A DNA stretch of 10,417 nt, taken from assembly GCA_002710745.1 (NCBI GenBank), contig PALW01000006.1:3916-14332 (forward strand), in the 5' to 3' direction. The notes below the pieces were generated by a model, which saw nothing but the letters and a program-made list of their open reading frames with translations, ran no database searches and was not told where the DNA came from. Position numbers and translations under genes: made by a program. Positions 1 to 7,004 of the stretch are shown in pieces. Source of the stretch: Porticoccaceae bacterium (lineage in GTDB: Bacteria; Pseudomonadota; Gammaproteobacteria; Pseudomonadales; Porticoccaceae). Position 1 is the first letter of the stretch. Every line of letters begins with the position of its first letter.

Positions 1-140
1 AGGATTGATATTTTTTCTGCATGTTTCTTGCCACCGTAAATAATAGCGGGTATCTCACCAGATTGACGACGCAGGCGGCGGCTCGCACCTTTCCCTGTAT
101 CCTCTCTTGATCTGGCATTTATTACAAAGTTAGTAGACAT
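1..140 (-). CDS. rplY: 50S ribosomal protein L25, N-terminal part (cut by window edge)
   Basis: The product is ribosomal protein L25, which binds 5S rRNA in the large subunit. Only the first 46 codons are visible; the gene continues beyond the left edge. The translation starts MSTNFVINARSRED. It contains the family block GKGASRRLR at residues 16–24, followed by PAIIYGGK at 31–38, nearly the same as in E. coli L25. The ATG at 140–138 has a clear Shine-Dalgarno AGGAG at 151–147, 6 nt upstream, so the start is firm. The gene follows prs by 85 bp in the same direction, as in Pseudomonas, where the protein is the longer CTC-type L25. Whether this one has the C-terminal CTC extension cannot be seen. 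A hairpin sits just upstream of the ribosome binding site. Confidence 0.93.
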   Translation of the reverse strand, partial: MSTNFVINARSREDTGKGASRRLRRQSGEIPAIIYGGKKHAEKISI

Positions 141-146
141 GATAGT

Positions 147-151
147 CTCCT
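147..151 (-). promoter_or_regulatory. Ribosome binding site of rplY
   Basis: Read on the minus strand this is AGGAG (within GAGGAGA), 6 nt before the rplY ATG. It is the strongest Shine-Dalgarno in the minus-strand block, as expected for a ribosomal protein gene. Confidence 0.8.
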
Positions 152-161
152 CGTTTTATTA

Positions 162-188
162 GATATAGACCGCGACCAGACCTATATC
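162..188 (-). other. Possible RNA hairpin in the prs–rplY spacer
   Basis: Arms at 188–179 and 171–162 (minus-strand GATATAGGTC and GGTCTATATC) form a 10-bp stem with a 7-nt loop. Seven Watson-Crick pairs are followed by two G·U wobbles and a closing C–G. On the plus strand the wobbles become A·C mismatches, so the structure fits an RNA made in the direction of prs and rplY. It ends 10 nt before the rplY Shine-Dalgarno. No T-run follows, so it is not a standard intrinsic terminator. It could protect a processed end or affect L25 translation; that is inference. Confidence 0.4.
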
Positions 189-225
189 AATGGTTGTGCT
201 CTGAATTTTTCAAAGCTATTTAAAT

Positions 226-1167
226 TTAGATAAACATCGCACTTATGGACTCTCTGTTACTAATGCGTCTTATTGCCTCAGAAAGCAATGGTCCTAAAGG
301 GAGAACTTGAATCTTCTCGCAGTCTTTCGCGTCATTAGATAAGGGTACACTGTTACTTACCACTAACGTATCGAGCTCGGAAGATTTGATATTGTCTATT
401 GCGTTACCGGATAAAACAGCATGAGTTGCATATGCGACTACCTTCGCAGCGCCCATATTCTTCAGCGCACTTGCCGCCTTACAGAGAGTTCCAGCGGTGT
501 CAACCATATCATCAACTAATACACACGTCCTTTCGTCAACCTCACCTATCAAATTCATGACCTCACTCTCATTTGGTGACGGCCGCCTTTTGTCAATTAT
601 TGCAAGATCACATTCGAGCTGTTTGGCAACAGCTCGCGCTCGCACAACTCCGCCGATATCGGGCGATACTACCCTCAAGTTTTTATAGTTTTGGCGTTCG
701 ATATGATCAATCATCACTGGCGCCCCATAAACATTATCCACTGTACAATTGAAGAAGCCTTGGATCTGCTCTGCATGGAGGTCTACTGTGAGAACATGAT
801 CAACTCCAGCGTTAGATAGCATATCCGCTACAACTTTAGCGCTTATTGGAACACGGGCGGATCTAACTCTCCTATCCTGTCGTGCATAACCAAAGTATGG
901 AACCACAGCTGTAATTCTTCCTGCAGATGCCCTTCTCAATGCATCAATCATTAGCACAAGTTCCATTACATTTCTATTTGTTGGAAAACATATCGGCTGA
1001 ACAATGAAGACATTATTGCCACGAACGTTATCCTTAATCTCTATATTAATTTCTCCATCAGAATATAAATCCACCAATGCATTGCTTATTGCAATACCTA
1101 GCGATCTTGCTATTTGATTTGTGAGTTCTGGATTAGCATTTCCAGTAAAAACCATCACACTAGCCAT
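226..1167 (-). CDS. prs: Ribose-phosphate pyrophosphokinase (PRPP synthetase)
   Basis: This cytosolic enzyme makes PRPP from ribose 5-phosphate and ATP, for nucleotide, histidine, tryptophan and NAD synthesis. The 313-aa protein is close to the usual 315. It shows FTGNANPEL near the N-terminus, SDGE (36–39), the ATP-site block YFGYARQDRR (91–100), the catalytic-site VDLHAEQIQGFF (128–139, His131), the flexible-loop DKRRP (192–196), and the PRPP-binding loop VLVDDMVDTAGT (216–227). The C-terminus EAIRRISNRESISAMF is typical. The ATG at 1167–1165 is chosen because it has the Shine-Dalgarno AGGTG 7 nt upstream and gives family length. The open frame extends 25 codons further, but that part would read through the tRNA-Gln gene and has no family match. 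The gene lies 32 nt downstream of the tRNA and is probably cotranscribed with it. Confidence 0.97.
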   Translation of the reverse strand: MASVMVFTGNANPELTNQIARSLGIAISNALVDLYSDGEINIEIKDNVRGNNVFIVQPICFPTNRNVMELVLMIDALRRASAGRITAVVPYFGYARQDRRVRSARVPISAKVVADMLSNAGVDHVLTVDLHAEQIQGFFNCTVDNVYGAPVMIDHIERQNYKNLRVVSPDIGGVVRARAVAKQLECDLAIIDKRRPSPNESEVMNLIGEVDERTCVLVDDMVDTAGTLCKAASALKNMGAAKVVAYATHAVLSGNAIDNIKSSELDTLVVSNSVPLSNDAKDCEKIQVLPLGPLLSEAIRRISNRESISAMFI

Positions 1168-1174
1168 GGCTGAG

Positions 1175-1179
1175 CACCT
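1175..1179 (-). promoter_or_regulatory. Ribosome binding site fixing the prs start
   Basis: The minus-strand sequence AAAGGTG, core AGGTG, lies 7 nt before the ATG at 1167. It supports this start over the longer open frame that begins inside tRNA-Gln at 1242. Confidence 0.75.
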
Positions 1180-1199
1180 TTGGTCGATAATTAATTTCT

Positions 1200-1275
1200 T
1201 GGCTGGGGCGGGAGGAGTCGAACCTCCGAATGACGGGATCAAAACCCGTTGCCTTAACCACTTGGCGACGCCCCA
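1200..1275 (-). tRNA. tRNA-Gln, anticodon UUG
   Basis: The 76-nt cloverleaf reads on the minus strand. The acceptor stem TGGGGCG pairs with CGCCCCA, followed by discriminator G and an encoded CCA (1202–1200). The D-arm is GCCAAGTGGTTAAGGC. The anticodon stem ACGGG/CCCGT encloses loop TTTTGAT with anticodon TTG at 1242–1240. The variable loop is CATTC. The T-arm GGAGG/CCTCC encloses TTCGACT. Overall it resembles E. coli tRNA-Gln(UUG). It sits between ispE and prs, in the same place as in Pseudomonas, with no separate promoter evident, so it probably matures from the longer mRNA. Its first 22 nt are also the last 22 nt of the ispE frame, whose TAA falls in the D-loop. Confidence 0.97.
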
Positions 1276-2111
1276 ATTTTTAAGTTATCAAGAGTTTCAT
1301 GTACTGACGACACTGAGACTCCCTCTGTTACAAATCCTGACCATTTTTCTGGCAAGTCTTTTAATACCCAGTTTGCTTCATTCGATGACTTAAACGAACA
1401 AAATATACATGCTCCAGTTCCGGTTAATTTCGGCTTACCATGATTTTTTAGCCAATCTAGAACTTCTAAAATCTCTGGGTATAGTTTAGTCACAAGTTTT
1501 GTGCAGTCGTTATCTGAGCGTCCGTCCAAAATCGCCGATATTTTGGATGGTAGAGAGTTTCTTGTCAATTCAGGGTGTGAAAAAATTTTGTGTGTAGAAA
1601 TCGAGATGTGAGGATTTATAATTAAAAACCACTGTTTTTCTGTAACAATTGGACGGAGCTTTTCTCCAATACCCTCCGCTAGGGCACTTTCTCCTATAAT
1701 AAAAATGGGTACATCAGCGCCTAACCGTCGTCCCATTTCTAATAATTCTGTTTTTGATAAGTTGATTTTCCATAGGTGGTTGAGTACCAAAAGAGTGGTA
1801 GCAGCGTTGCTACTTCCTCCTCCCATTCCACCTCCAAGGGGAATTTTTTTATTTATTTGTATATGACATCCTATTGCAGATGAAGTTTTTTCTTGAAGTA
1901 GTTTCGCTGCATCTAAAACAATATTATTTTCAATCTCTTGTCCCGCATCTACAGTTATTTTATTTCCTGAACCTATACTGAATGTCATTTCGTCACCAAA
2001 TTTCAAAATTTGGAAAAGTGTTTGAATATTATGATAACCATCGTTTCGACGGCCTAATATTTTTAGATTAAGATTTATTTTCGCAGGAGATATTACCTTT
2101 AGATCTTTCAT
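1254..2111 (-). CDS. ispE: 4-diphosphocytidyl-2-C-methyl-D-erythritol kinase
   Basis: This GHMP-family kinase phosphorylates the 2-hydroxyl of CDP-methylerythritol in the non-mevalonate (MEP) pathway to isoprenoids. The 285-aa protein (E. coli about 283) has SPAKINLNLKILGRRNDGYH (8–27, catalytic Lys11), the glycine-rich ATP loop PLGGGMGGGSSNAA (91–104), GADVPIFI with catalytic Asp133, and the C-terminal GHMP motif LTGTGACIF. The ATG at 2111 gives the family N-terminus; no strong Shine-Dalgarno is visible, and lolB ends 19 nt upstream. From family memory, IspE usually ends near the VHETL segment. Here about ten more residues follow, and the last six (GASPSG) and the TAA are encoded by the 5' part of tRNA-Gln. 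The function is secure; the biological reality of the tail is less so. Confidence 0.96.
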   Translation of the reverse strand: MKDLKVISPAKINLNLKILGRRNDGYHNIQTLFQILKFGDEMTFSIGSGNKITVDAGQEIENNIVLDAAKLLQEKTSSAIGCHIQINKKIPLGGGMGGGSSNAATTLLVLNHLWKINLSKTELLEMGRRLGADVPIFIIGESALAEGIGEKLRPIVTEKQWFLIINPHISISTHKIFSHPELTRNSLPSKISAILDGRSDNDCTKLVTKLYPEILEVLDWLKNHGKPKLTGTGACIFCSFKSSNEANWVLKDLPEKWSGFVTEGVSVSSVHETLDNLKIGASPSG

Positions 2112-2130
2112 TTTTGTTGCTGTTATCTTT

Positions 2131-2721
2131 TTAGAATGTCCAAGAAGTTATTTTTATTTTCAAGTAGCTATTATATCCCTCTAAAGATATTTGTATTGGG
2201 ATGTTTTTCTGGTTCGTGCGTTTATAATTTAAAATTCCAATATTCCAGCCATTTTGTGAAAATTTTGACAGCAAACCATCTTCTTCATACACCTGATTCG
2301 AAGAGTAACTGGTGGGAGAGATGCGCCCTCTTAGCCACCAGGACAAATCTAACAATGAGACTGGTAAGCCTATGAATTTCGTCATTACATCTTTGGATTC
2401 AATTTCTAAAATTTCCTGATTGAATTTCACTTGACTAATTTGTTTGTCTCCAGAGACAACAAACTTTTTTAAAGACATGGATGAACTTAAAGTAATATGA
2501 TGATGATCATAAGTTTGATCCCAAATCAAATTTGCAAACCCTTCATCATCAGAATTTTTATATGCCAGCTTGGCTTTAACTAACCATTTTTGAGAATTTG
2601 ATAAGTTATCCTCTTTGAGAGGATGTGAACTTGATTCCTGAGCATTCTCAATTGGAGCTATTGAATTGCAATTAGATAGCAGCAGGGAAAAGAAAAAGCC
2701 TATTAGTAATCTGATATTCAT
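2131..2721 (-). CDS. lolB: Outer-membrane lipoprotein insertion protein LolB
   Basis: LolB receives lipoproteins from periplasmic LolA and inserts them into the outer membrane. The 196-aa protein has an N-terminal hydrophobic stretch (residues 4–16) ending in LLSNC with Cys18, so it looks like a lipoprotein. Asn at −1 is not a standard lipobox residue. Asn19 at +2 is not the inner-membrane Asp signal. The mature part follows the LolB pattern: WLVKAKLAY (46–54), a tryptophan in FANLIWDQTYDHHHITLS (62–79), GLP…WWLRGRISP (118–136), FSQNGWNIGILNY (154–166) and a C-terminal IKITSW. Its ATG overlaps the stop of the upstream TPR gene as ATGA, with no obvious Shine-Dalgarno, which suggests translational coupling. 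ispE follows after 19 nt. Sequence similarity is modest, but motifs and position before ispE make the call firm. Confidence 0.88.
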   Translation of the reverse strand: MNIRLLIGFFFSLLLSNCNSIAPIENAQESSSHPLKEDNLSNSQKWLVKAKLAYKNSDDEGFANLIWDQTYDHHHITLSSSMSLKKFVVSGDKQISQVKFNQEILEIESKDVMTKFIGLPVSLLDLSWWLRGRISPTSYSSNQVYEEDGLLSKFSQNGWNIGILNYKRTNQKNIPIQISLEGYNSYLKIKITSWTF

Positions 2722-4469
2722 AATGAACTATTTATTTCGGCACCGAGTTTTTCTATGGTGCGCAAAAGAGTTTTATGTTCCGGATAATTTTCGTAACTCT
2801 CTCTAAAAATAAGGAGCGCCTGCTCTCGTTTGTTTAGAACCCATAGAACCTCTCCTAGATGAGCGGCGATTTCCGCATCTTTATTAAGCGCGTATGCATC
2901 ATTTAGGTAGTTAAGAGCATCTTCTAATTTACCAAGTTTGAAAAGCACCCATCCCAGACTATCGATTATTGCTGGATCCTTTGGATTAATGTCGTGAGCT
3001 TTTTTTATTAGGTTATAAGCCTCTTGCGTTCTGTCTGTATAAATGAGCATGGAATATCCAAGTGCATTCAAAATAACAGAATTATCGTCATCTAATGTTA
3101 AAATGGATCTTAAATCAGTTTCCATTTCGTCAAAAGTTTCCTGCGAATCCAGTGACATTGACCTAAGGTATAGTAAATTTGCATCATTTGGGAATGCTGA
3201 TAACGCATTACTCAACAGTTTAAATGCTTTGTCTTTTTCGTCATTTATTAGCAGCAGGCTTGACTCTAGTTGAAAAAGATTCTTAGCATATTTGGGGTTG
3301 TTTTCTCTTTTTATGCTCAAGTAATTCTGTATCTCTGAGAGCTTGGAATTTTGAGTGTATAAATCGACCAGTCTCTCTTGAGCAATAATGTATTTTGATC
3401 CACTAATAACTTTTGAGTAGTAATAAATTGCTTTTGCAATCTCACCGTCTTTTTTGGCTATATTGCCCAGATGAAAGTTGACGTCATTTGGACTATTTTG
3501 TTTGCTACCTAACTTTTCAAGTATAGGTTTTGCGAGCTTTGTTTCATCTTTTGATAAGTATAGGGAAGCGAGCATATATGCAACTTTCCTATTAAATGGC
3601 TCACGATTATTGATTAACTCGAGCTCAGAAATAGCTTGCTCTATATTTTTAACCGATAAATATTCTGCATATTGTGTCCGAAGATTAAGATTATCAGGGT
3701 TTTGATTTACTAATTTGGATAATACTGAAATTGCTTCTTCTAACTTTCCTTTTTTAATAAGTACTTGAGCTATTCTGATGGTTGTTTGGATGTCATCAGG
3801 CTTTGCTTCTAACGCCTTCTTTAGGGCTAACTCCGCTTTTTCGAGGTCTCCTTCTTGATTAGAAACAATTCCCGATAAAGTATTAATTAAATGATCTGTC
3901 TCTGATGATTGTGATTCAGTAGAAATTATTGATATTAATTCAGTTGGTTTTAAATCGATATTTTGGCTTTGAGAAATTATATATATCAGAGGATTCATAT
4001 CTTCATTAAAGTTGTAGATCCAAAGTCCATGATTTATTGCACTTAGAGGCTCTTTTAGAAGTAAGTAATTTTCAATCTTTGCTAAATGAGATGAGGGATT
4101 GTCTGGTTCTATTGCTAGCCACAAATCGGCCATTTCGGTCATTATTTCAATATCAGATCTAAATTTTGCTAGATTATAGCTCTTTAGTATCAGCGTTTTG
4201 TCTTTTGTGACTCTTGCCTGTCTTACATAGACAGGTAAAGCTTCCAACACGTTGCCTCTCTTGATATTCAAATCAGCAATTATTAGTCCACTTAAGGCAT
4301 CACTCTTTATCGGTAATATTTTTTCGTTCTTTGGTTCGTTATTAGTGTCGTTTAAATCACTTGATTTCAGGACAACATTTTTCTTGCTAGTTTTTTTCTC
4401 CAGATTCGCGCATCCAGTTGCTATTAATAAGTATGCAAGGCCAAACAGAATGGTATTTCGTAATCTCAT
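2718..4469 (-). CDS. lbcA: TPR-repeat outer-membrane lipoprotein, LbcA-like
   Basis: This 583-aa protein carries a lipoprotein signal: a basic start MRLR, a hydrophobic core, and the lipobox IATGC with Cys20. Ala at +2 points to outer-membrane sorting. A polar linker (about 21–56) is followed by helical tetratricopeptide-like repeats. The clearest are at 203–265 (GDLEKAELALKKALEAKPDD, then GKLEEAISVLSKLVNQNP), about 330–365, and 480–570 (AYNLIKKAHDINPKDP, SLGWVLFKLGKLEDALNYL). Directly upstream of lolB and divergent from hemA, it holds the position of P. aeruginosa PA4667. As I recall, PA4667 is LbcA, the lipoprotein partner that activates the CtpA protease against cell-wall hydrolases. Orthology rests on position, architecture and length; the activity is inferred. 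No strong Shine-Dalgarno precedes the ATG. Confidence 0.75.
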   Translation of the reverse strand: MRLRNTILFGLAYLLIATGCANLEKKTSKKNVVLKSSDLNDTNNEPKNEKILPIKSDALSGLIIADLNIKRGNVLEALPVYVRQARVTKDKTLILKSYNLAKFRSDIEIMTEMADLWLAIEPDNPSSHLAKIENYLLLKEPLSAINHGLWIYNFNEDMNPLIYIISQSQNIDLKPTELISIISTESQSSETDHLINTLSGIVSNQEGDLEKAELALKKALEAKPDDIQTTIRIAQVLIKKGKLEEAISVLSKLVNQNPDNLNLRTQYAEYLSVKNIEQAISELELINNREPFNRKVAYMLASLYLSKDETKLAKPILEKLGSKQNSPNDVNFHLGNIAKKDGEIAKAIYYYSKVISGSKYIIAQERLVDLYTQNSKLSEIQNYLSIKRENNPKYAKNLFQLESSLLLINDEKDKAFKLLSNALSAFPNDANLLYLRSMSLDSQETFDEMETDLRSILTLDDDNSVILNALGYSMLIYTDRTQEAYNLIKKAHDINPKDPAIIDSLGWVLFKLGKLEDALNYLNDAYALNKDAEIAAHLGEVLWVLNKREQALLIFRESYENYPEHKTLLRTIEKLGAEINSSL

Positions 4470-4618
4470 TTCGGTATATTTTAGAAAAGTGTTTAATGAT
4501 TTAAGATTATTTAGTTTATCAAAGTAAGATATTTTGCAGAAGTTAAATACATCGAAAACTATCTTAGTGTAAAATTTAGTGCTTTTGCGTTACGGCCCTA
4601 ATGAATGGACTTTAAAAA
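4470..4618. promoter_or_regulatory. Divergent promoter region between the lbcA block and hemA
   Basis: These 149 bp separate two divergent transcription units, so both should start here. For hemA the best −10-like hexamer on the plus strand is TAAAAT at 4570–4575, but no good −35 lies 16–18 bp upstream. On the minus strand, TTGATA (4522–4517) is a −35-like hexamer without a convincing −10, and TAAAAT (4483–4478) would give an almost leaderless lbcA transcript. No FNR/Anr-type box (TTGAT-N4-ATCAA) was seen. The region is certain to be intergenic; the individual hexamers are weak. Confidence 0.35.
4601..4615 (+). other. Tiny upstream ORF before hemA (MNGL-stop)
   Basis: ATG AAT GGA CTT TAA is in frame with hemA and ends 3 nt before its ATG. 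No Shine-Dalgarno precedes it. It may be chance, or a site that influences initiation at hemA. The triplet GGA inside it is also the only weak ribosome-binding candidate for hemA. Confidence 0.2.
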
Positions 4619-5878
4619 ATGATTGTTGCTTTTGGATTAAATCACAAGACGGCGTCCCTTGATTTGAGAAGTAAACTCTCATTTGCTCCTGCGATTGTAG
4701 AAAAAGTTCTTCATGATGCTTGTACTATTTTGCATGTCAGAGAAATTGCCCTCCTGTCTACATGTAATCGAACAGAAGTGTATCTATTCGGTGATGTTAG
4801 TGATCATCAAATAGTAACTTGGCTGGCGATGATAAAGGGCACAGAGATAAATACTCTCTCCGAGTGTTTTTATAGCTTTAGAAATGAACACGCTGTTAAG
4901 CATATGATTGAAGTTGCAAGCGGTTTAGATTCACTTGTTCTTGGAGAGCCACAGATATTTGGTCAGATAAAATCAGCATTTTCGGTTGCAAAAGAAGCAG
5001 GTACCGTTTCAGTTAATTTGGAGAAGGTTTTTCAATTTATTTTTTCTGCTGCAAAAAGAGTCAGAACGGAGACAGCGATTGGCAAGAATCCAGTTTCAGT
5101 TGCATCAGCTTCAGTAAATTTAGCTTCGAAAATATTTTCAGATCTTGGAGAGGCTCATGCCCTTCTCATAGGAGCAGGCGAGACTATTGACCTTGTCGCC
5201 AAGCATTTGGTGGAAAATGGTGTCGGAAAGTTGACCGTCGCTAACAGAACGTTGAATAGAGCACGAAGTTTTAGTGAGAGATTTTCAGCAGATGTCATAT
5301 TGTTGTCTGACATGCCAGAGATGTTAGAAACCGTGGATATTCTAATATCAAGCACAGCAAGCCAATTACCTATACTCGGCAAGGGCGCCGTTGAGCTCGC
5401 CTTAAGAAGGAGAAAATACAAGCCAATCTTCATGGTAGATATTGCTGTTCCTAGGGATATCGAGCCACAGGTCGAAGAATTAGCAGATGTTTATTTGTAC
5501 AATGTGGACGATTTGGCAGATTTCATTGAAGATAACGTTAAGGCAAGAAACTTAGAAGCGAATGTTGCGAAAGTAATAATAGCAGAGGAAGTAAATTCGT
5601 GGAGTAATCAGAACAAAGGTCTTATGGCAATCAAGACAATAAAGGAATTCAGAACAAGTGCGGAGAAAATTAGAGATTTAGAGACTAATAGAGCGCTAAT
5701 TGCTCTTGAGGGTGGGAAAAACGCCAAGGACGTCGTCATAGAGCTTGCTAGAAGCATCACCAACAAATTACTACATACTCCAACTAAAAACTTGAAAAGA
5801 GCGGGTGAAGAGGGAAGACAGGATGCTATTAATGCGACGAAAGAGCTATTTAATCTAAACGATAAAGAGAATAGATAA
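4619..5878 (+). CDS. hemA: Glutamyl-tRNA reductase
   Basis: This enzyme reduces Glu-tRNA(Glu) with NADPH to glutamate-1-semialdehyde, the first committed step of heme and tetrapyrrole synthesis in the C5 pathway. The 419-aa protein matches the E. coli length (418). It has the N-terminal AFGLNHKTAS, the active-site LLSTCNRTEVY with nucleophile Cys49, and the conserved ASGLDSLVLGEPQIFGQIK (100–118). The helical RVRTETAIG (147–155) precedes the NADPH-binding LLIGAGET (182–189), then VANRT and VDIAVPRDIEP. The C-terminal dimerisation part includes LLHTPTKNLK. The ATG at 4619 gives the family N-terminus; its Shine-Dalgarno is weak (GGA at 4607–4609). hemA is the first gene of a hemA–prfA–prmC unit. 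Product feedback is usual in this family, but nothing in the sequence shows how it is controlled here. Confidence 0.97.
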   Translation: MIVAFGLNHKTASLDLRSKLSFAPAIVEKVLHDACTILHVREIALLSTCNRTEVYLFGDVSDHQIVTWLAMIKGTEINTLSECFYSFRNEHAVKHMIEVASGLDSLVLGEPQIFGQIKSAFSVAKEAGTVSVNLEKVFQFIFSAAKRVRTETAIGKNPVSVASASVNLASKIFSDLGEAHALLIGAGETIDLVAKHLVENGVGKLTVANRTLNRARSFSERFSADVILLSDMPEMLETVDILISSTASQLPILGKGAVELALRRRKYKPIFMVDIAVPRDIEPQVEELADVYLYNVDDLADFIEDNVKARNLEANVAKVIIAEEVNSWSNQNKGLMAIKTIKEFRTSAEKIRDLETNRALIALEGGKNAKDVVIELARSITNKLLHTPTKNLKRAGEEGRQDAINATKELFNLNDKENR

Positions 5879-5919
5879 GCAAATCCTTAATTTTTATAAC
5901 GTTATTGAGAAAACTTTTC

Positions 5920-7002
5920 ATGAAAGCATCCATTGAGTCTAAATTAGATATTTTGGTCGATCGTTATGAGGAGATAGGATTGCTGTTGAGCGATCCCAGT
6001 ATAATTGGAAACCAAGACAAATTTAGAGCCCTGTCCACGGAATTCTCCGAAATTGAACAGGTAGTTTCAAACTATAAGACTCTGATTTCTAAAAAGAACG
6101 AGCGTATCGAACTATCCTTATTAATGGAAGACTCAGATCCAGAGATTAAGTCTTTAGCAATGTCTGAAGACCTAGGGCTTGGAAAAGAGATTTTGGATTT
6201 AGAAAAAGTACTTCAGGCTTTACTCTTGCCCAAGAATCCTAATGATAAAAAAAATGTGTTTTTAGAGATTAGAGCAGGCACAGGTGGTGATGAGGCTGCA
6301 ATATTCGCAGGTGATCTTTTTAGGATGTACAGTAAATACTCTGAAACCCTAGGATGGAAAGTACAGATTTTAAGTAATAGCGATGGAGATCATGGAGGTT
6401 TTAAAGAAATTATTGCGCGTATCGAGGGTAAAAATGTCTATTCGAGATTAAAGTTCGAATCTGGTGCACACAGAGTGCAACGTGTGCCGGAAACAGAATC
6501 ACAGGGGAGAATCCATACATCAGCTTGCACTGTCGCTATATTGGCTGAGGCCGATGAAAGGGATGAAATTGAAATTAATAAAAATGATCTTAGAATTGAT
6601 ACCTTTAGGTCATCGGGTGCAGGAGGACAACATGTCAATAAAACAGACTCTGCAATAAGAATCACGCATATCCCGAGTGGTATTGTAGTTGAATGTCAGG
6701 ATGAGAGATCTCAGCATAAAAATCGTGCTCGCGCCATGGGTGTTCTTCAGTCAAAGTTGATCTCTACCAGAGATGAAGCTGCAGACACTGAAAGGTCACA
6801 GCATCGCAAATTATTAGTTGGAAGTGGTGATAGATCAGAGAGAATAAGAACCTATAACTTTCCACAGGGACGATTGACTGATCATCGGATAAATTTAACA
6901 TTGTATAAATTGAGTGAAATTATGGAGGGGGCGCTGGAAGAGGTTTTAAGTGCTCTTAGCAACGAATTTCAAGCTGAGCAACTTTCAAAATTAGATGAAT
7001 AA
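5920..7002 (+). CDS. prfA: Peptide chain release factor 1
   Basis: RF1 recognises the stop codons UAA and UAG in the ribosomal A site and triggers peptide release. The protein is 360 aa, the same length as E. coli RF1. It begins MKASIESKLDILVDRYEEI and contains the stop-codon recognition motif P-E-T at residues 190–192 in HRVQRVPETESQGRIHTSA. The peptidyl-tRNA hydrolysis motif follows in RSSGAGGQHVNKTDSA, with GGQ at 235–237. The ATG at 5920 is preferred to an in-frame TTG at 5905 because it aligns with the E. coli start and has GAGA about 9 nt upstream. The gap from hemA is 41 nt and no terminator is seen, so the two are probably cotranscribed. The next gene encodes the methylase of the GGQ glutamine (Gln237). 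Confidence 0.97.
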   Translation: MKASIESKLDILVDRYEEIGLLLSDPSIIGNQDKFRALSTEFSEIEQVVSNYKTLISKKNERIELSLLMEDSDPEIKSLAMSEDLGLGKEILDLEKVLQALLLPKNPNDKKNVFLEIRAGTGGDEAAIFAGDLFRMYSKYSETLGWKVQILSNSDGDHGGFKEIIARIEGKNVYSRLKFESGAHRVQRVPETESQGRIHTSACTVAILAEADERDEIEINKNDLRIDTFRSSGAGGQHVNKTDSAIRITHIPSGIVVECQDERSQHKNRARAMGVLQSKLISTRDEAADTERSQHRKLLVGSGDRSERIRTYNFPQGRLTDHRINLTLYKLSEIMEGALEEVLSALSNEFQAEQLSKLDE

Positions 7003-7004
7003 TA

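Noticed and set aside
1168..1242. 25-codon N-terminal extension of prs (ATG at 1242)
   Set aside because: The extension is translated from the tRNA-Gln sequence, has no counterpart in the family, and lacks the AGGTG Shine-Dalgarno that precedes the ATG at 1167.
1121..1393. 90-codon plus-strand ORF across prs, tRNA-Gln and ispE
   Set aside because: It runs antisense through a tRNA and two conserved genes and resembles no family; it is a shadow frame.
4252..4527. 91-codon plus-strand ORF over the start of the TPR lipoprotein gene
   Set aside because: It is antisense to the signal peptide and N-terminal part of the lipoprotein. Its hydrophobic look is a by-product of reading that sequence backwards.
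5155..5433. 92-codon minus-strand ORF within hemA
   Set aside because: It lies wholly within the conserved NADPH domain of hemA, has no recognisable domain and no ribosome binding site that I could find.
5905..5919. TTG start adding five residues (MRKLF) to RF1
   Set aside because: The ATG at 5920 gives the exact family N-terminus and the 360-residue length, with GAGA at a suitable distance.
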